Below, piece by piece: positions 35,901-46,201 of a DNA stretch of 64,000 bases. Location: NCBI RefSeq assembly GCF_001640805.2, contig NC_066837.1, positions 27,466,789-27,530,788 on the forward strand, given 5' to 3'. Numbering within the stretch: position 1 is the stretch's first letter; every line of letters begins with the position of its first letter. The notes beneath the pieces were generated by a model that was given only the letters and a program-made list of their open reading frames with translations, made no database searches and had not been told where the DNA came from. Source of the DNA: Lates calcarifer (Eukaryota > Chordata > Actinopteri > Centropomidae). The translations under genes were made by a program, and so were the position numbers.

Positions 35901-38900
35901 CATTCAAACACATCCAGCCTGGCAACCATCTGCTGGAACAACTGCCACCTGCCACCCTAGTTCTCTTTATTGCCTTCTCAGCACACCCCAAGGAACAACT
36001 TAGCAGGGTCACTTGTTCTCATAGGAGCAGCAGTCAGAGTATCAGATGCAGAACAAGCTGACGGAGCAGCCTGTGCTGTAGAAGGTTGGTAGCCAGCATC
36101 TTGCACTGCTCTCCTCTCTTAGTTATTGTTGACCCCATACGTTACCTTATCTTTGAGGGTATAGAGACAGTGGCAGGCATTAGACTAATCTGTGGAAGTG
36201 CTAGATGGCTAAAACAGTCCCTTCTTTGACAGCTGAGGACCCAGGGGATTTTCATCGTCCTAGTGGCTGGTTAGCCAAACAGACACAGATGGCCAAAGGC
36301 ATTGGCAACATCCCTGGTGAAGGTTTTCTTTATGCTATGCGAGGCATTGAGAGCAACTCTCCCCCTCTAAAGAAGGACTTATAGATTGTCTCGATTGAAA
36401 CGTAGAGTGGTACCAGGCCTGCCTGCTGCTACATCAATTGTTCCACCAGAAGGGCCACTATGTCACAATAATCTACTGTGTCCTTGGTCTCAGGAGCTGT
36501 GTTTAATCTGGACAGCCACACTGCCAGTAAACACAACAATGCTGTAGTGATGCTGACCGGCAACTTTTCAATTTAATTACACTGAATGAGTTCAGGGGTG
36601 ACACTAACTTGATCTCTGAAGCTGCTCTGCAGATATTTGTTAAGTTTTTGAACAGAGTAGCAGAGGGTGAAATCTCCCTGCTCACCATCACTTCATCACT
36701 TACAAAGAGGATGTTTTTTCTGACCAACAACAACATAAGGGATATGTTTGTGGATCCAGCGCTCCATGTAAAAGGAGTGCTGGGAATTCTGCCATCGCCT
36801 CACCACATATAAAGCCCAAAAGTCTGACAGCAAGGTGGAGTATTAGCGTTAAGGATTGATCCAGGACAAGATGCACGGAACTAATTCAATAAAGTCATCC
36901 ATGACTATCTTTCCATGGAGAAGAACAAAAATAGATGAGGAGTGGTGTCCCAGCTGCCTTTATGCAAATTTTAGTGCGTCGAGACAAGCAGCTAAAACCT
37001 GCAGAGTCCTGTTAGAGGGCAAAGCCTGTGAGAAATAGAACACATTCTGATACCTTTCTTGAGCAGGACTGCAGTAGCATCACATGTGACATTATCCTCC
37101 AGATCAGTGCTTCCTGTCAGCCCATTGGCCAGATTCACAGAGCTCTTCTTTCGACGATCGAAATAGCGATGTGCCCTGCTGTTAAATCTGACAACGACAA
37201 ATTGATAAAAAGGGAACACAGCTTTTTAAAACAAAGTACAGCCAATCAGTAAAGCATCAGTGGTTTCTGAGAATGACACTCACTTCATGATGAGGATATA
37301 GACTGCATACATGAGAATCAGGACGAGAGACTCCCACCTGGTACATGAACACAAAGTTAGTAAAATGTGTACAATGATCCAGCACTTTAAGAATCTTATA
37401 TATATTGAGGCTTCTACAAAAAACACTACGTACCAGCACACTTTCTCATCATAGATGAACTAAAAAGACAAGACAGAGGAGAGATGAAGGAAGTAATTGA
37501 AAGTCAAATTAGTTTTGTATTTCTGCGTCTACTCCACTAGAGGGCACGACCCATCCAGAGCTTAAAAGGCCAGAAAAAAGGTCAAAGCATACATGACCTT
37601 TTGGTTTACTCCATTTCATTAAAAGAAAGACAGACATTGAAAAAGCACACTGTTCTTTTCTAGTCTGCAGTCACTTCTGAGGTTTCCTCTGTAGCATGCT
37701 GCACATGGAATACAGAAAATTATGGATTACCTTGTGACACTGTCATATTAGAGTGATGTGAGTTTGCTGCTGATTTATCTGTTTTTGTGTGGATAATATT
37801 GAAGATTTCTAATGTTGTAGTTGGTCCAGGTGGAGCTTACTTTAACTACTTTACATCCTGTTAAGCTGTTTAGTCTACTATCATACTTTAGAAGCTTGGT
37901 CAATAAAAATCTTTATCTTGAAAGTACTTAACTATACTTAGACAGAGTGAAGTAAAAAGTACCTCTACAAAACTGTGTTTAAGTGGAATGCCTGGGTAAA
38001 TTTACATAGTTACTTTTTACCCCTGCTCTACCACTGAGAACAAGAGTTATTTAAAGGCAAACTTTTGATTATACATGATTTGGACTTTTCTAATGTGAAT
38101 ACAAAGCATTAGAAACTGCTGTGAAGTAGAATGTGTTGTGGGTTTGAGACTCCCTAAATACTTATACATGTTTTATATTCTGCTGTGATTGAAAAACTGC
38201 TAAAAATCCTCATTAATAGTGGACGTACAGTACCTGTATATTTTTATTGACTTTTTACAATCTAGGCAATATTTCTGGGGCAGAAAGTACAAAAAGGGTA
38301 TTGGTACTAAAGCTGAGCATCATGAGCTGCACTTTCAAATTGGGCTTATATGCTTTATAATAAGAGGCAGTGTAAATATCTCTGCAGATTTCTGCAATCA
38401 CCACAGACCCAATCATTCGCCTTGTGTACTTTTATGCATGTGTATAAGCTCTTACCGCAATGAGGGCCGTGATAGAAAATGTATAATAAATGGAATCTCG
38501 GAGTAGAGCCCAATGAGAGAGCTTCACTGCCTGCAAAGAAAAAAAAAAGGAAACAGAGATAAGCACAGCTGACGCCTCTGACATCATTACCATACTGCTC
38601 TTACTTAACCTCCTGAATCACAGTCACTAAAAAAGCCAATTGCAAGGTACCATCCTACATAGAAAAGGTGCTGGTGTGTTTATCAACTTTATGTAATCAG
38701 ATACAATGCAGGAACCCACAATGCAGTGACTAACACTGTAATACTCTCCCACACAGCACTCATACTGTATACATAAGTAGAGGGTCAGAAATCACATCTT
38801 GAATGTGCCACTCCCAACTGTGGAGCCGTTTGCTGCTGTGAGCCAGAGGGTAAAGTTAGAGCACAACAAAGCTTGAAATGTTTGCTTGTGTTCTGTTTCA

Positions 38901-39781
38901 CTGTACAACAGTTCTTTGTAGAAGGAACCTGCCATGAACAGCCAGCCAAAGGTAATAAACAGTAGTGAGGTGCATTTCTAGGCCTGAAGATGATTTTCTG
39001 TACCCCATCCCTCCAAGCCCAATCTTACTGCCTGCCCTTCTCCCTCATTATCTCACTGTGATTACATAATGCACAATCTGAGATTGCATCACTGTTTGGA
39101 GACCAGTGCATACATTTTTCAGAGCAGAGAGCTTATTCATGTTCCCTGCTCATTTCCATGTCCCTGGCATATCAGATAACATCAGAGGCAGGCTGCACGA
39201 TATTATCTTTGTATGTCTTCATACTGATGTGATGTTGTACATGTGGCTGGTTAAGAAACAAAAAAAAATTATATATATTTGAAAATTTTCTGTGTGTACC
39301 ACTGACTGAATTTTCTACAAACAAATGTGTGAATGAAAAGAATAAAACATAATCAGTATACACCTTTTTATGAGAAGTGCAGTTGCAAAGAATTTGGATA
39401 TATGTAAGAGCTGCAGTTCCTAGTCTTTTTTTTTTTTTTTACTTTGTTGCTGTCAGACACATAAAATCATGCATGCACGAATCTGCAGTGTGCATGTGTG
39501 TCCGGAATTATTCTGTATAAACATGCATGAGTACATTCTAGCACTCTGTATTTATGTGGCTGAATATGTAAAGGTGACATTAGGGCAGCCAGTTGGACTC
39601 TGTGAAAATGTCACCAGGTCAGTGGTAGACTTGGTCACAGTGGTGCTATGACATCATACCTGGCCAGCGAAGAAGCCACACACACCAATAATGCAGAGGA
39701 TGTTGAAGACGGCTGAGCCCACGATGGTCCCTACACCCACGTCACCTTTGGTGATGAAAACCCCTGGGGGAGAGAATGAGC

Positions 39782-39822
<41 letters not shown>

Positions 39823-42800
39823 AGAAGAAATCTTTAATTTTTAATTTCATACATTTTAAAAATCAAATGAGAAGTATGTTAAATCTTAAAAACAGTCTAT
39901 ATGTTTTATTAGATTTTTACATGACACAGTAATGTAGTGTGACCGTCAAGTCTTGTGTGTAAAAGTTCTTAATATTGTTGATTCAGTATTCAGTGTATTG
40001 AAAGCCATGTTTCACTGCAGTGTCTTGATGAAATCCTTACAGTAAAGCATCCATTCAAAAGGCTTCCTCCTTAATGCAGCTACAGCATTGCAGCATGTGT
40101 TTCAGTTAGAACAGAGGAGGTCAAGAAGAAAGGGAGGGATGGATGAAGGAAACACTGTACCTATGACAGATGTGAAGAGCTCAGGGGCTGAGCTGCCAGC
40201 GGCCATAAAGGTCGCCCCTGCTACGTCCTCACTGAGCTGGAGACGCTGGGAGAGAGAGAGAGGGGAAGAGACAAATGTAAAGTTCATTTTTCCACAGGAG
40301 CTAGCAGTTTGAAAATCTAGTATAACACACAAAAAACAGGAGATCAGTCATCTGGCTGACCTTTGACCCTTGAGCTCATCATTAAGACCCACTAAAGTTT
40401 GCACATGAAAAAGCTCTTCATAAGGATAAAAATTTGGCCTGTAGCATATGCAGTTCTTCATTTCTTCTGCTATGCAGTCAAAAAGGTGACATTTTGGACA
40501 TCAACATATAACATTATGATTAGTGTCTTTTATTTGGATTTGTTATTTATTTATTAAATACGCATAAATACAGTAATTATATTATTATATGAAACTATAA
40601 ATAAAGATGACTTGTATTTATGACATTAGTGAGATACGACTGAAAACTCTGGCAAGTAAGTGGAGTTAAGATTTGTTTGTCTAAGAGCAAGACTCTTCAT
40701 TACCTGGGTTTCCTTGAATGTTCAACATAAAAAGTTCCAGCTCAATGATGATATTTCATTTGAAAATACTACAAGTAGTTGTTTGAAAAGCATACTGCGT
40801 AATACCTCACATATCTTCTCCAGGGAAGGGACAAAGTAGTCATCACAAACGAGAGCCAGGGCACAGAACATGTAAATGGTCTGTGGAGAGGGAGAGAGAG
40901 AGAGAGAGGGAGAGACAGAATGATACATTTTTCAGGGATCAGGGACATTTGTTTTTGTCTATGATGGGGTGAATAGTTCCTAAGCTAAGATAGGTTCTTC
41001 CATTCTGTCAGCTGTCATAATGTAAAGCCAGCTGTGATTTGTAAGATCACGTTGTTCATGTTCACATTGTTTATGTCTTCTCCTGTTTTTTATTCCATTT
41101 TGAACAAATATCTGTGTGTACCCTGAATGTTGCCTTAAAAATAACTCTGTGCTCTCACTGTGACATTAAATTTATATGTAAATTACCATGAAAAATGAAA
41201 CAAGTCTACTGATTGAAGGCTAAAGAGTCAGAGATCGGATCCCATGCAAATGCAGTGCAGTACATTAATGCATCAAATATTAAAAGAAATATTGAATAGC
41301 ATGAGTGTGGGACCACACTATTTACATTTTTAAATAGTGAAGTTAGTTTTCACTTTTAAAACATACTGGCATTAAACAGGCCTGAGAGGGAAGGTTACTT
41401 ATATTTGTATTTTTCTTATTTCTCTGCTAAAATTAACTGTCCCCTAGCCCATGCTAGAGAACAATATCAGACACCTGACAAAATAATGTGTTATTATTTG
41501 TTACAATATATTTGTTCAGTATATTATTTATCCATCAGCATCCTAAATTCAGCCCTTTGGCTGTCCCCTTCACCCTTTGTTTTATAAACATGCCCACGCC
41601 TCTGAAGTCACATGGATTTTCTCTCTCTACTTTTTTGACTTTATACGTAGTTTCCACAGTTTTAAAATTTGTAGAATGTCTGAACTTTGGACCCTTTCAT
41701 TAAATAACAATGGGTTTGTTGGCTCTTTTCAGTATGGACATTATATTTGTATTTGTTTATAGTTTATTTCCCCATACCTCTCCACAAGTCCACATTTAGG
41801 GAAAACGTACCGTACCGTATTATTGCATACAACACCTTTCCTTAGCATTACATAATTCATACAATACAGACCACCGAGAAAATCAAGACAGGATGGAGAT
41901 GAAAAACAGATGGCAATGATCAAGAGAAAAAATGTCAGGTAGTGACGACAGGAGATGTGTGAACAAAGAAAACTCATGAATATTCTTACACTTAATGAAC
42001 CTTTCAAAGCCCCGCATACAGCAAGAATGACAAGGTGAACGAATGTCCCTTTTTTCCTTTTGTGCTCAGGACTGAGTCACATCTTACTGTGCACAAGCAG
42101 TTCTTCTATTTCCTGTTTCTGAAAGCAGGGAAAGTGAGCTGAACTACCCAACACCTGCAGGAGTGCTATGACTGAGCCCACACACTGAATGACTTTCAGT
42201 GTGTGCGTGTATGTGTGAGTGTGAGTGTGAATGTGTGTGTGTGTGTGAGTGAGAGAGAGAGAGAGAGAGAGATAGAGAGAAATGCCATAGGCCCAAGGCC
42301 ATCAGACACTGATGTGGGGATTTGTCAGTTCAGGGTAAGCAAAAGGTCAAAGGTCTCATGTAATCCTGATGACTAGGTTTAATCTGGATTCTGATGTAGG
42401 GGTGAGATAGATGGTAGGGAAAACAGCCTTTATCACTATCTCAAGCCCATCGTATCTGTGAGCATGTGTGTGGCTGTCAGTGAGTGAACAAGTGTATGCT
42501 GAATGTACATTTGTTCTATTTGAGCATATGTTTTATGAAGGAATGGAAGTACCTAAATCTGGAGTGTGTGTTTTTGAGAGCAAATCGTCTCTGAGAAGTG
42601 ATGACGCCTGTATTAATGAGCCATACAGAAAAGGAGGGGGTCAGCAGAATAGCTGTCAAGAGAACAGCAGTTGAAAATACAATACTGTGATATTAAAACT
42701 CAGAAACAAAGCTGTAATACAAAACATTTAGCAGTTTTCTGTCTTTTAGCTGAATCTAACACTAGAAACATCAGTGAGATTCCCTGATTGATGCTGGAAT

Positions 42801-43957
42801 CAGCTCAGCAGCTTCACTTCTGGCTGAATCACAGGATAATACAACAAAAAGACAGCAGAAAAGAAAGAAAGCAGATATCTAAACTAGTATTTAAATCAAC
42901 ATGCCTGAACTAACACCATATGCTGCTACTGCACAAATGCAGTATAATTCCAACAACACACACATGGTGACATGACATCTGTGCTGTTATTTGCTCAGTT
43001 ATTTTTTGAAAGCATTTTCAGACTTTAGGGTGTTTTTCACAATTTGGCTTCATAAGGTCTTTTATTTTAAAAATTTAACCAGTAATTAGCAACAAAATAA
43101 ATATTCACAAGTACTCTCTAATTACCAGTACGGTCATGCAGCCACACTGAGAATTTTCAGAATTTAAGCTTTAGTTTTTTTTTCTCCATACTGTAAAGTT
43201 TTGTGCCTTTCTATATTTAACTTTTAACAAGGAAGGAAAAATTCCTTTAAATTATTTAAAAACATAAAAACTACAGGTTGATGAATTGATTAGTCCATTG
43301 ACAGAGAATCAATTAACAAGAATTTTGATAATCGAGTAATCATTTCAAGAATCAATAATTCTTTATTGTCACTATGCATACACATGACAAAATTTTGTTT
43401 GGTAGCTTCCGGCTTAAGAAAAAGACAGACAAAGACACAATACTTTAAAATATACAGACAGAAAAAACAACTATAGACACACTATACATGTGTGCATTCA
43501 AATAAAATAAACAGAATAAATGGTCTGTACTTATATAGTGCTTTTCTAGTCTTTTCGACCACTCAAAGCGCTTCACACTACAGATCACATTCACCCCATT
43601 CACACACACATTCATACAGCACTTGTTATATACAAACAGACACACACGTTCGCACACCGATGACACACATCTGAGGCAATTTGGGGTTCAGTATCTTGCC
43701 CAAGGATACTTCAGCATGCGGACTGGAGGAGCCAGGAATCAAACCACCGACCTTCTGATTGGTGGGTGACTGCTCTACCTCCTGAGCCACAGCCGCAATG
43801 TGCAATGGATTTAAATGAAATCTGTAATGGATCTTAGCAGCATGGGAACGTACAAAAGTGCAGCACAGTGCAAGTTCCAGTCTTTTAAGGCACAGTGAAT
43901 GAGTGTGAGTGTGCCTGCAGGGGCCCGGTGGTCTGTGTGTGTCTGCAGGGGGGGAGT

Positions 43958-43995
<38 letters not shown>

Positions 43996-46201
43996 TGCAG
44001 GAGGAGATGAATTTCACAGCTCAGGGGAAGAAGCTGTCTTTCAGTCTGGTGGTGCATGATTTTATGTAATTTATTTTATTAAATTTGTCTGTTTCTATAT
44101 TTTCAAATGTGTAAATTTGCTGCTTTTCTGTGTTTTGTTGTATCATTTATATTATTGCAAAAAGAATATCTTTATCTTTTTGATTGTTGGTTGGACAAAA
44201 CAAGACAGCTTTCAACTGCATTTCATCTTCAACAGCAGCCACATGGATTTTATTTGCTGCTAAGGCTAAGGAGATGTAGTTTAAAGCTCAAAAAAAGCTT
44301 GTCAGAGGACCTTGAGTTAAAGTAAGCTTATTTACAGTTCCCATGGTCAGGATTGAACTTTAACATTCAACAGAGTACTAATTTAAACTAGTTTAATTTA
44401 AATTTAACTCAGTCTAAATTACCTTGGTCAATTTAGTGTCTAAATTCTCAGAATTTCTAAAAAGTAAGCAAAAGTATGACTGCATTACAACTATACAGTA
44501 TATTAGCACTACAGGTATTAGCTCTGACTGTCCTTCCTAAAACTATGGAGCATGCTGTTCTGTCAGAGAAAAGTACAGTAACATCTGCTATGAAATGACA
44601 GAGTACATTACTTTAAAGGTTAGACATCACAGGCAAATAACTGGTGATGATATACTATGTTTTGTTTTTGTTTTTTTGGGGGAATATCCTAGCATACTAG
44701 AAAAGGTTACTTTTATTCGCCCTCTTCCTGCAGGAAAAGGCTAACTCAGAGGGTGGGTGCTCTGTAAGTAGTGACATTGACATTGTAGTGACCTATAATG
44801 TCACTACTTACATGACACGTAGGTCATGTAGATCTGAGTGCTCTGTTTATGCACAGCAAAGTTCCCTAGAGATGCTGCTCTGCTGGCATGAGCTTCCATT
44901 ACAGTTAGCCCCCACGAGACTATTAGCAACAGCACAACATAACATGGGTCATCATGTAGTGGAACATTCTGCATGCTTTGTGCCAGTCATGTTAACAGTG
45001 ACAGCAGAGGGCTCCATTGTAGCCCTAACCTTGCATTTTGACCCCTGCTGGGCCATGCCGAAGAGGCCAGTGTGGGTGGTCGTGTGGGTTAAACCAGTGA
45101 CATGCTGCTGCAGAGGAGAGAAGGGAGAACTTGACTGGGCCTAGCATCGTGCTACAGATTCAGATGCTTTCCTGCTCAGCCATAAGGATGAAATATCTAT
45201 ACTTAGCCTTGCTCTGGATGATAGCAGCAGTATCCTGTGACTTAATGAAAAACCCAAACACGACAGGTACTGAGAGGGACTGTGTGTATTTTACTCATCA
45301 AAGTCTGTTTTCATGTGATGGAGAGCATAATACATCCAACGGTCAACAGTCTAGTTACATTGTGGGTAATGTAGATGTCAGGTTTTAACACGGAAGAAGA
45401 ATGAGTGGAATAATAACAATGGCATCTCTGGTTCTGCTGTGAGTCAAACAATGTTACTGGAATCAATTAGAGTTTGTATACTGACAGTTTTTCGGCATTC
45501 CTTTTCTGTATTTTTTATCATATTGTTAATGGATCCTATTATTAAACAAAAAACAATAATGTATTAGTCGATCCCTCTACTCCTATTTCTTTAGGTCCTC
45601 ACTCTGGTACTCTGCCCCAAGCAAGCTGATTTCTAATAAAGAAGTAAATCTTACTTAATCACAACTGTGTCATAACAATATAACTATTTACTATTTATTT
45701 AAACAAGCTCAGTAATTTCCTCAAACAGCTGGAAACTCCAGCAGCATGATAATAAAACAGAAGTAAATACAGAGTTTGTCGTGTACTATTTCCAGCCATT
45801 GATTAATATACATATGTTGCTCTAGGGAGTATTTATGTGAGCAGGACGGTGCCTATGTTCATGTTAATGAAAGAACATATCACCCAGGACAACAGCATGG
45901 CTCAGTGATGTATGTCCATGGCACAGAGGAATAATGTACCAGGCTTTAGATACACAGATCATATTTGTTAGTAGGATCAAGTCATTGTTAGTTTTGTTTA
46001 CACTTTAATCCTTTAAAGTGTGGTGTAAAAGTGTTCTGCGAAAACTGTAAAAGGTCATATGTGCACTTACATGTTGAAATCCAGGCACAAGACTGTAGAG
46101 TGGTATAGGTGAAGGCAAACTTACACACAGGACATGCAGGGCCACAGCTCCCTCTGTTCGCTCTTTGTGTGAGAAGAGGTCCGTAGGGAACTCGTGCAGA
46201 G
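29795..46201 (-). CDS. slc24a3: slc24a3, K+-dependent Na+/Ca2+ exchanger 3 (NCKX3), lacking first exons
   Basis: Fifteen coding exons join without a phase conflict (46201-46125, 40880-40806, 40245-40161, 39763-39660, 38530-38456, 37459-37434, 37337-37284, 37187-37054, 34676-34516, 34003-33733, 33652-33486, 32325-32211, 32013-31901, 31443-31378, 29947-29795) to encode about 557 residues plus stop. Human NCKX3 is about 644 long, so ~85 N-terminal residues are missing to the right. NCKX proteins import Na+ and export Ca2+ with K+ across the plasma membrane. Both alpha repeats are intact, with their key acidic residues: [10 protein letters not shown] (Glu), [10 protein letters not shown] and SNVFDIL (Asp). 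A long Asn/Glu-rich cytosolic loop joins the two membrane halves. NCKX3 rather than NCKX4 is favoured by [12 protein letters not shown] in the loop, [22 protein letters not shown] and [10 protein letters not shown], and by rin2 next door. Confidence 0.95.
31075..31350 (+). repeat. dispersed fish repeat, class not assigned
   Basis: GGGTACACCCTGGACAGATC, CATTCATGCTCACATTCACA, GGCAAATTAGAGTCACCAGT and CTTTGGACTGTGGGAGGAAG in order, a set of blocks I know from many fish genomes. A second, more decayed copy is at 35045-35290. Its right end is ~27 bases from an slc24a3 splice donor. Confidence 0.65.
31378..31443 (-). CDS. slc24a3: slc24a3 exon (late membrane helix)
   Basis: 66 bases, 22 codons. 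Encodes [20 protein letters not shown] then [19 protein letters not shown] is specific to NCKX3 (NCKX4 has SVVLLLGSVALT, from memory). A fish interspersed repeat ends within about 30 bases of its donor. Confidence 0.95.
31901..32013 (-). CDS. slc24a3: slc24a3 exon (alpha-2 repeat, K+-site aspartate)
   Basis: 113 bases. Encodes [20 protein letters not shown] then [17 protein letters not shown]. The Asp in SNVFDIL matches Asp575 of NCKX2, the residue that confers K+ dependence. Acceptor cttgcctcag, donor TCCAAC|gtgagt. Confidence 0.97.
32211..32325 (-). CDS. slc24a3: slc24a3 exon (alpha-2 repeat, first part)
   Basis: 115 bases, phase 0 to 1. Encodes [20 protein letters not shown] then [18 protein letters not shown](G). 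The Asp of GTSVPD corresponds to Asp548 of NCKX2, essential for cation binding. Confidence 0.97.
33486..33652 (-). CDS. slc24a3: slc24a3 exon (start of second membrane half)
   Basis: 167 bases. Encodes [20 protein letters not shown] then [20 protein letters not shown] and [15 protein letters not shown]. The WPLS---LF-TVPNC-K-RWE-WFMV pattern is typical of NCKX3/4. The intron after it (towards alpha-2) is 1.2 kb and contains a poly(A) run at 33304-33322. Confidence 0.96.
33733..34003 (-). CDS. slc24a3: slc24a3 exon (acidic, asparagine-rich loop)
   Basis: 271 bases, phase 0 to 1. Begins [14 protein letters not shown], continues through a low-complexity Gly/Arg stretch to [17 protein letters not shown] and [11 protein letters not shown], ending PFKVP. 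The Asn/Glu run is the clearest NCKX3 signature and is disordered and fast-evolving elsewhere. Opposite-strand ORFs here are shadows. Confidence 0.94.
34516..34676 (-). CDS. slc24a3: slc24a3 exon (cytosolic loop)
   Basis: 161 bases. Encodes [20 protein letters not shown] then [20 protein letters not shown] and [31 protein letters not shown] and [12 protein letters not shown] are nearly identical to human NCKX3. Acceptor cttaccag, donor AATGAG|gtacat. Confidence 0.96.
34677..37053. other. slc24a3 intron within the cytosolic-loop coding region
   Basis: 2.4 kb. Carries the unassigned dispersed repeat at 35045-35290. From about 35.7 to 37.0 kb the base composition is more even and short ORFs occur (for instance 36609-36812), but every frame is broken by stops and I recognise no family. 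Confidence 0.6.
35045..35290 (+). repeat. second copy of the dispersed repeat at 31.1 kb
   Basis: Shares ACACTCATATTCTCAGCTAC, GGCAATTTACAATCTCCAGT, TTTGGACTGTTGGAAGAAA and CAACACAGAAAGGCCCC with the family. Orientation as at 31.1 kb. Confidence 0.55.
37054..37187 (-). CDS. slc24a3: slc24a3 exon (start of cytosolic loop)
   Basis: 134 bases. Encodes [20 protein letters not shown] then [20 protein letters not shown] and LLKK. Basic RRKK and CDATxVLLKK are NCKX3-like; this is the beginning of the large cytosolic loop. Acceptor gttgtcag, donor AAAG|gtatca. Confidence 0.94.
37284..37337 (-). CDS. slc24a3: slc24a3 exon (membrane helix before the loop)
   Basis: 54 bases. Encodes [17 protein letters not shown](K), a hydrophobic helix ending the first membrane half. 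Flanked by two introns of 96 bases each. Donor ATGAA|gtgagt. Confidence 0.95.
37434..37459 (-). CDS. slc24a3: slc24a3 26-base microexon
   Basis: Only 26 bases between ttttttag and TGCTG|gtacgt. Encodes FIYDEKVC and two bases of Trp; with the next exon it gives [13 protein letters not shown], the NCKX consensus FIYDE(K/Q)-x-x-WWE-L. The residue match and phase on both sides make it convincing despite its size. Confidence 0.93.
38456..38530 (-). CDS. slc24a3: slc24a3 exon (membrane helix)
   Basis: 75 bases, phase 0 both ends. Encodes [20 protein letters not shown] then [14 protein letters not shown] matches NCKX3. Acceptor tttctttgcag, donor GCG|gtaaga. Confidence 0.95.
39660..39763 (-). CDS. 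slc24a3: slc24a3 exon (end of alpha-1 and next helix)
   Basis: 104 bases. Encodes [20 protein letters not shown] then [32 protein letters not shown] is nearly invariant in NCKX3/4. A (CA)n tract lies just upstream of the acceptor at 39785-39819. Confidence 0.97.
39785..39819. repeat. (CA)n microsatellite beside an slc24a3 acceptor
   Basis: About 17 units ending only ~20 bases from the 39763 exon start; minus strand reads (TG)n upstream of the polypyrimidine tract, where such repeats can affect splicing. Confidence 0.9.
40161..40245 (-). CDS. slc24a3: slc24a3 exon (alpha-1 repeat)
   Basis: 85 bases, phase 0 to 1. Encodes [20 protein letters not shown] then PELFTSVI(G). This is the first ion-binding alpha repeat; the Glu of SAPELFTS corresponds to the transport-essential Glu188 of NCKX2. 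Acceptor preceded by a CT-rich tract. Confidence 0.97.
40806..40880 (-). CDS. slc24a3: slc24a3 exon (first core membrane helix)
   Basis: 75 bases, 25 codons, phase 0 both ends. Encodes [20 protein letters not shown] then EKICE; the NCKX hallmark VCDD-(F/Y)[10 protein letters not shown] is intact. Acceptor ctccacag, donor GAG|gtatta. Confidence 0.96.
42198..42271. repeat. (GT)n-(GA)n simple sequence
   Basis: GT-rich stretch followed by about 12 GA units. Confidence 0.85.
43520..43796 (-). mobile_element. tRNA-derived SINE, reverse copy
   Basis: Read on the minus strand: GCGGCTGTGGCTCAGGAGGT, B box GGTTTGATTCC (complement of 43735-43745), TATCCTTGGGCAAGATACTG, and a tail ending in TATATAAGTACAGACCA. 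Same family as 10443-10705, with an expanded CA-rich middle. Confidence 0.8.
43959..43994. repeat. (GT)n microsatellite
   Basis: 18 uninterrupted GT units, close to the reverse SINE. Confidence 0.9.
44764..44811. repeat. perfect 15-base inverted repeat
   Basis: GTAAGTAGTGACATT (44764-44778), 18-base spacer, AATGTCACTACTTAC (44797-44811). Intronic. Confidence 0.85.
46125..46201 (-). CDS. slc24a3: slc24a3 exon (first one visible)
   Basis: 77 bases, starts two bases into an Ala codon and ends in phase 0 at CTGTGT|gtaagt. Encodes [20 protein letters not shown] then LHVLC. In NCKX proteins NCT-x-PA-(L/I)-x-EFP marks the start of the extracellular segment before the first core helix; the NCT part must be in the preceding exon, which I could not find up to 64,000. 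Confidence 0.93.

Larger units (their letters stand above)
40881..46124. other. slc24a3 intron before the first core helix
   Basis: 5.2 kb. Contains GT/GA simple sequence (42198-42271), a reverse-oriented SINE (43520-43796), a (GT)n tract (43959-43994) and a perfect hairpin at 44764-44811. ORFs at 44788-45388 are not conserved-looking. Confidence 0.65.

Noticed and set aside
35700..37000. Possible decayed transposon or pseudogene in an slc24a3 intron
   Set aside because: Short ORFs only, stops in every frame, no family motif recognised; noted under the intron but not called.
44788..45388. Two adjacent plus-strand ORFs, one with a signal-peptide-like start ([17 protein letters not shown])
   Set aside because: No further domain, no splice partners, start next to a hairpin repeat, on the opposite strand inside an intron; hydrophobic starts arise easily by chance.
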